From: Halovenus sp. | GTDB lineage: Archaea; Halobacteriota; Halobacteria; Halobacteriales; Haloarculaceae | Direction of reading: 5' to 3' | Length of the DNA stretch: 5,106 nucleotides | Assembly: GCA_003551265.1 (NCBI GenBank) | Contig: PUMG01000096.1 | Location: 1 to 5,106, forward strand | Part shown: positions 3,738 to 5,106 of the stretch, piece after piece | How positions within the stretch are numbered: the stretch's first letter is position 1 | Layout: each line of letters begins with the position of its first letter | Program-made: the position numbers and the translations under genes | The notes under the pieces: generated by a model | Told to the model about the DNA's origin: nothing | Databases searched by the model: none | Seen by the model: only the letters and a program-made list of their open reading frames with translations

Positions 3738-5106
3738 ATGAGTACCTCACAGTTTCGGTTGAATGCCCGGGAGTACGAACGTCTCCGGGAGGCGACGACG
3801 ACCCACCGGGAGGAACTGGTGGTTCGTCTCTGTGGCGAGGTCGGTCTGCGAGCGGCAGAGATTTCGCGGCTCAGACCAGCGGACATCGACGGCGGGCGTG
3901 AGCGCTCGGGGCAGTTTCTGACCGTCAGGGAAGCCGACGGCGGACAGCGGACAGCTTATGCTCCCGATGGGGTCGCACACGACCTGCAACAGTACGTCAG
4001 GAGCAACGACATCGGGGAGGATGACCGGGTCGTCGACGTCACACCGCGGCGAATCCAGATGCTCGTCGACGACGTCGCCGACCGCGCAGCACGACAGAGC
4101 GGCCGGACCGTTTTCGCCGAGGTGACACCGTCGACGCTCAGACAGCGCTTCGGCCAGCAGTTGCTGGTCGACGGGGTCGACGCACGAGTGGTCGCAGCCG
4201 TCGGTGGGTGGCAGGGTATCGACGCGTTGCTGGAGCGGATGGACCCACCGACGCGCGAAGAGATTGCTGACGAGTTCGAACGGCTGAGTGACGGCGCAAA
4301 ACCTCGGGACAGTCGGCTCAAACGTATCGTTACGACACTCGATACCGTCGACGAACACCTGGTCAATGCGCTCACGCGGGCGGAAATCGACGAGCGAGTC
4401 TGTGACCAGTTGACCGACATCTATCCGGCGGTCTGGATAGCTGAGCGGTCTCCGACGCGGAACAAGGTTTCTGTCCGTGCCCACGCAGGTGAGAGCCCTG
4501 ACCGATTCGACGGTGCGGGACGGACGAGCATCATCCGGCGGGTGCTCCAGAGCGGCCGGACGCTGGTCGCACCCGACGACCCCGGCCCTGCGAGTCAACA
4601 GGAAGGACGCGGACTGCTCGCTGCTGCCCCTCTCTCACACGGCGAGACGGGTTACGGCGTGCTGGTGGTTCGTGCGGAAACCGACGACGCCTTCGACGAC
4701 ACCGAACGCACGGCGCTCACTGCGCTCGGCCGTCGCATCGCCTTTTCCATCACTGCGACCGAACGAAAGCTGTTGCTCCTCGGCGACACTGTTCTCGAGC
4801 TGCGCTTTCGCTACGACGACCCGTTCGAACCGCTGGTCTCGATTTCATCGGCAACCGGCTGTACGCTTGCACTCTCGGGTCTCGTTCCGGGAGAGAACCG
4901 GTCGCTGGTGTGTTTCGTCGAGGCGCGTGAAACGACCACAACAGCCGTTCTCGAAGCAGCCACGGATACCGACGGCATCGCTGACGTTCGCCTCGTCCGC
5001 CGTGACGACGACGGTGGGCTGGTCGAGGTTGTCCTCGCTGACCGGTCGCCACTGCTCGCACTCACCGAGCGTGGAGCCACTGTGACTGACCTTCATATCG
5101 AGGCGG
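3738..5106 (+). CDS. Bat-like regulator with degenerate tyrosine-recombinase N-terminus, C-terminus cut by window edge
   Basis: The frame is open from ATG 3738 to the edge (456 complete codons). Residues about 10-170 resemble a tyrosine recombinase catalytic domain: GLRAAEISRLRPADI (36-50) is box I with Arg38, and TPSTLRQRFGQQLL (130-143) is box II with Arg135. The box II His is Ser132, the LRH His is Gln136, the LGH motif reads VGGW (155-158), and the nucleophilic Tyr position is Met168. It is therefore predicted to be catalytically dead and probably to serve in DNA or protein binding. Residues about 185-345 look like a GAF sensor domain (DAFDDTERTALTALGRRIAF at 317-336). From about 342 (ERKLLLLGDTVLELRFRYDD) comes the bacterio-opsin-activator domain, with the typical ATGCTLALSGLVP stretch. 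In this haloarchaeal family an HTH_10 DNA-binding domain normally follows; it would lie outside the window. It is likely a cytoplasmic transcription regulator with unknown ligand and targets. Confidence 0.85.
   Translation, partial: MSTSQFRLNAREYERLREATTTHREELVVRLCGEVGLRAAEISRLRPADIDGGRERSGQFLTVREADGGQRTAYAPDGVAHDLQQYVRSNDIGEDDRVVDVTPRRIQMLVDDVADRAARQSGRTVFAEVTPSTLRQRFGQQLLVDGVDARVVAAVGGWQGIDALLERMDPPTREEIADEFERLSDGAKPRDSRLKRIVTTLDTVDEHLVNALTRAEIDERVCDQLTDIYPAVWIAERSPTRNKVSVRAHAGESPDRFDGAGRTSIIRRVLQSGRTLVAPDDPGPASQQEGRGLLAAAPLSHGETGYGVLVVRAETDDAFDDTERTALTALGRRIAFSITATERKLLLLGDTVLELRFRYDDPFEPLVSISSATGCTLALSGLVPGENRSLVCFVEARETTTTAVLEAATDTDGIADVRLVRRDDDGGLVEVVLADRSPLLALTERGATVTDLHIEA

Noticed and set aside
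3747..4598. A 283-aa open frame on the minus strand opposite the regulator
   Set aside because: The plus-strand frame carries integrase-like, GAF and Bat motifs and acidic composition. The antisense translation is basic and featureless. The equal length to the other shadow is coincidence.
4477..5085. A 202-aa plus-strand frame inside the regulator
   Set aside because: It is Ser/Arg-rich out-of-frame translation of the Bat-like coding sequence, which is open throughout in its own frame.
1..5106. CRISPR array, tRNA or rRNA genes
   Set aside because: No regularly spaced repeats, no cloverleaf with a GTTCRA-type T-arm and no rRNA-like conserved stretch were seen. The two hairpin copies are only a pair and are 279 bp apart.

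Overview
The window looks like a chromosomal segment of a haloarchaeon. The DNA is GC-rich, the coding regions favour GAC and GTC codons, and the predicted proteins are strongly acidic. Start codons sit about 25-35 nt downstream of TATA-like boxes with no clear Shine-Dalgarno sequence, as in leaderless or short-leader archaeal transcripts. Several products belong to archaeal or haloarchaeal families (UPF0058, UPF0212, Bat-type regulators). The genus cannot be named from the sequence alone.

Layout. A small conserved-looking protein runs off the left edge on the minus strand (1-254). It is divergent from a metallo-beta-lactamase-fold hydrolase of the UlaG/UPF0173-like type (332-1087, +). A 208-bp AT-richer spacer follows, carrying a perfect 15-bp palindrome directly against a TATA box, and leads into a 78-aa UPF0058 protein (1296-1532, +). 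Convergent to it is a UPF0212 (DUF555) protein with a long acidic tail (1646-2176, -). Divergent from that is an OGG1-type 8-oxoguanine DNA glycosylase/lyase (2298-3197, +).

From about 3198 to 3640 there is no convincing gene. This stretch has lower GC and several hairpins. It ends in a perfect 9-bp-stem hairpin that, from memory, resembles the 3' terminal hairpin of haloarchaeal IS1341-type (IS200/IS605, tnpB) elements. A second, damaged copy of the hairpin lies 279 bp upstream. I read the region as a tnpB-less element remnant that may still encode an omegaRNA/sotRNA-like structured RNA.

The right end (3738 to the edge, +) is a long open frame. Its N-terminal part resembles a tyrosine recombinase whose catalytic residues are mostly lost. 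A GAF-like domain and the bacterio-opsin-activator (Bat) domain follow, and the usual C-terminal HTH_10 would lie beyond the window.

The genes do not form one pathway. The set is housekeeping or regulatory (DNA repair, archaeal unknowns, a sensor-type regulator) with one insertion-element scar between the glycosylase and the regulator. The most interesting items are the orphan omegaRNA-like region, the dead integrase module in the regulator, the UPF0212 protein that has lost its CxxC motif, and the palindrome at the UPF0058 promoter.
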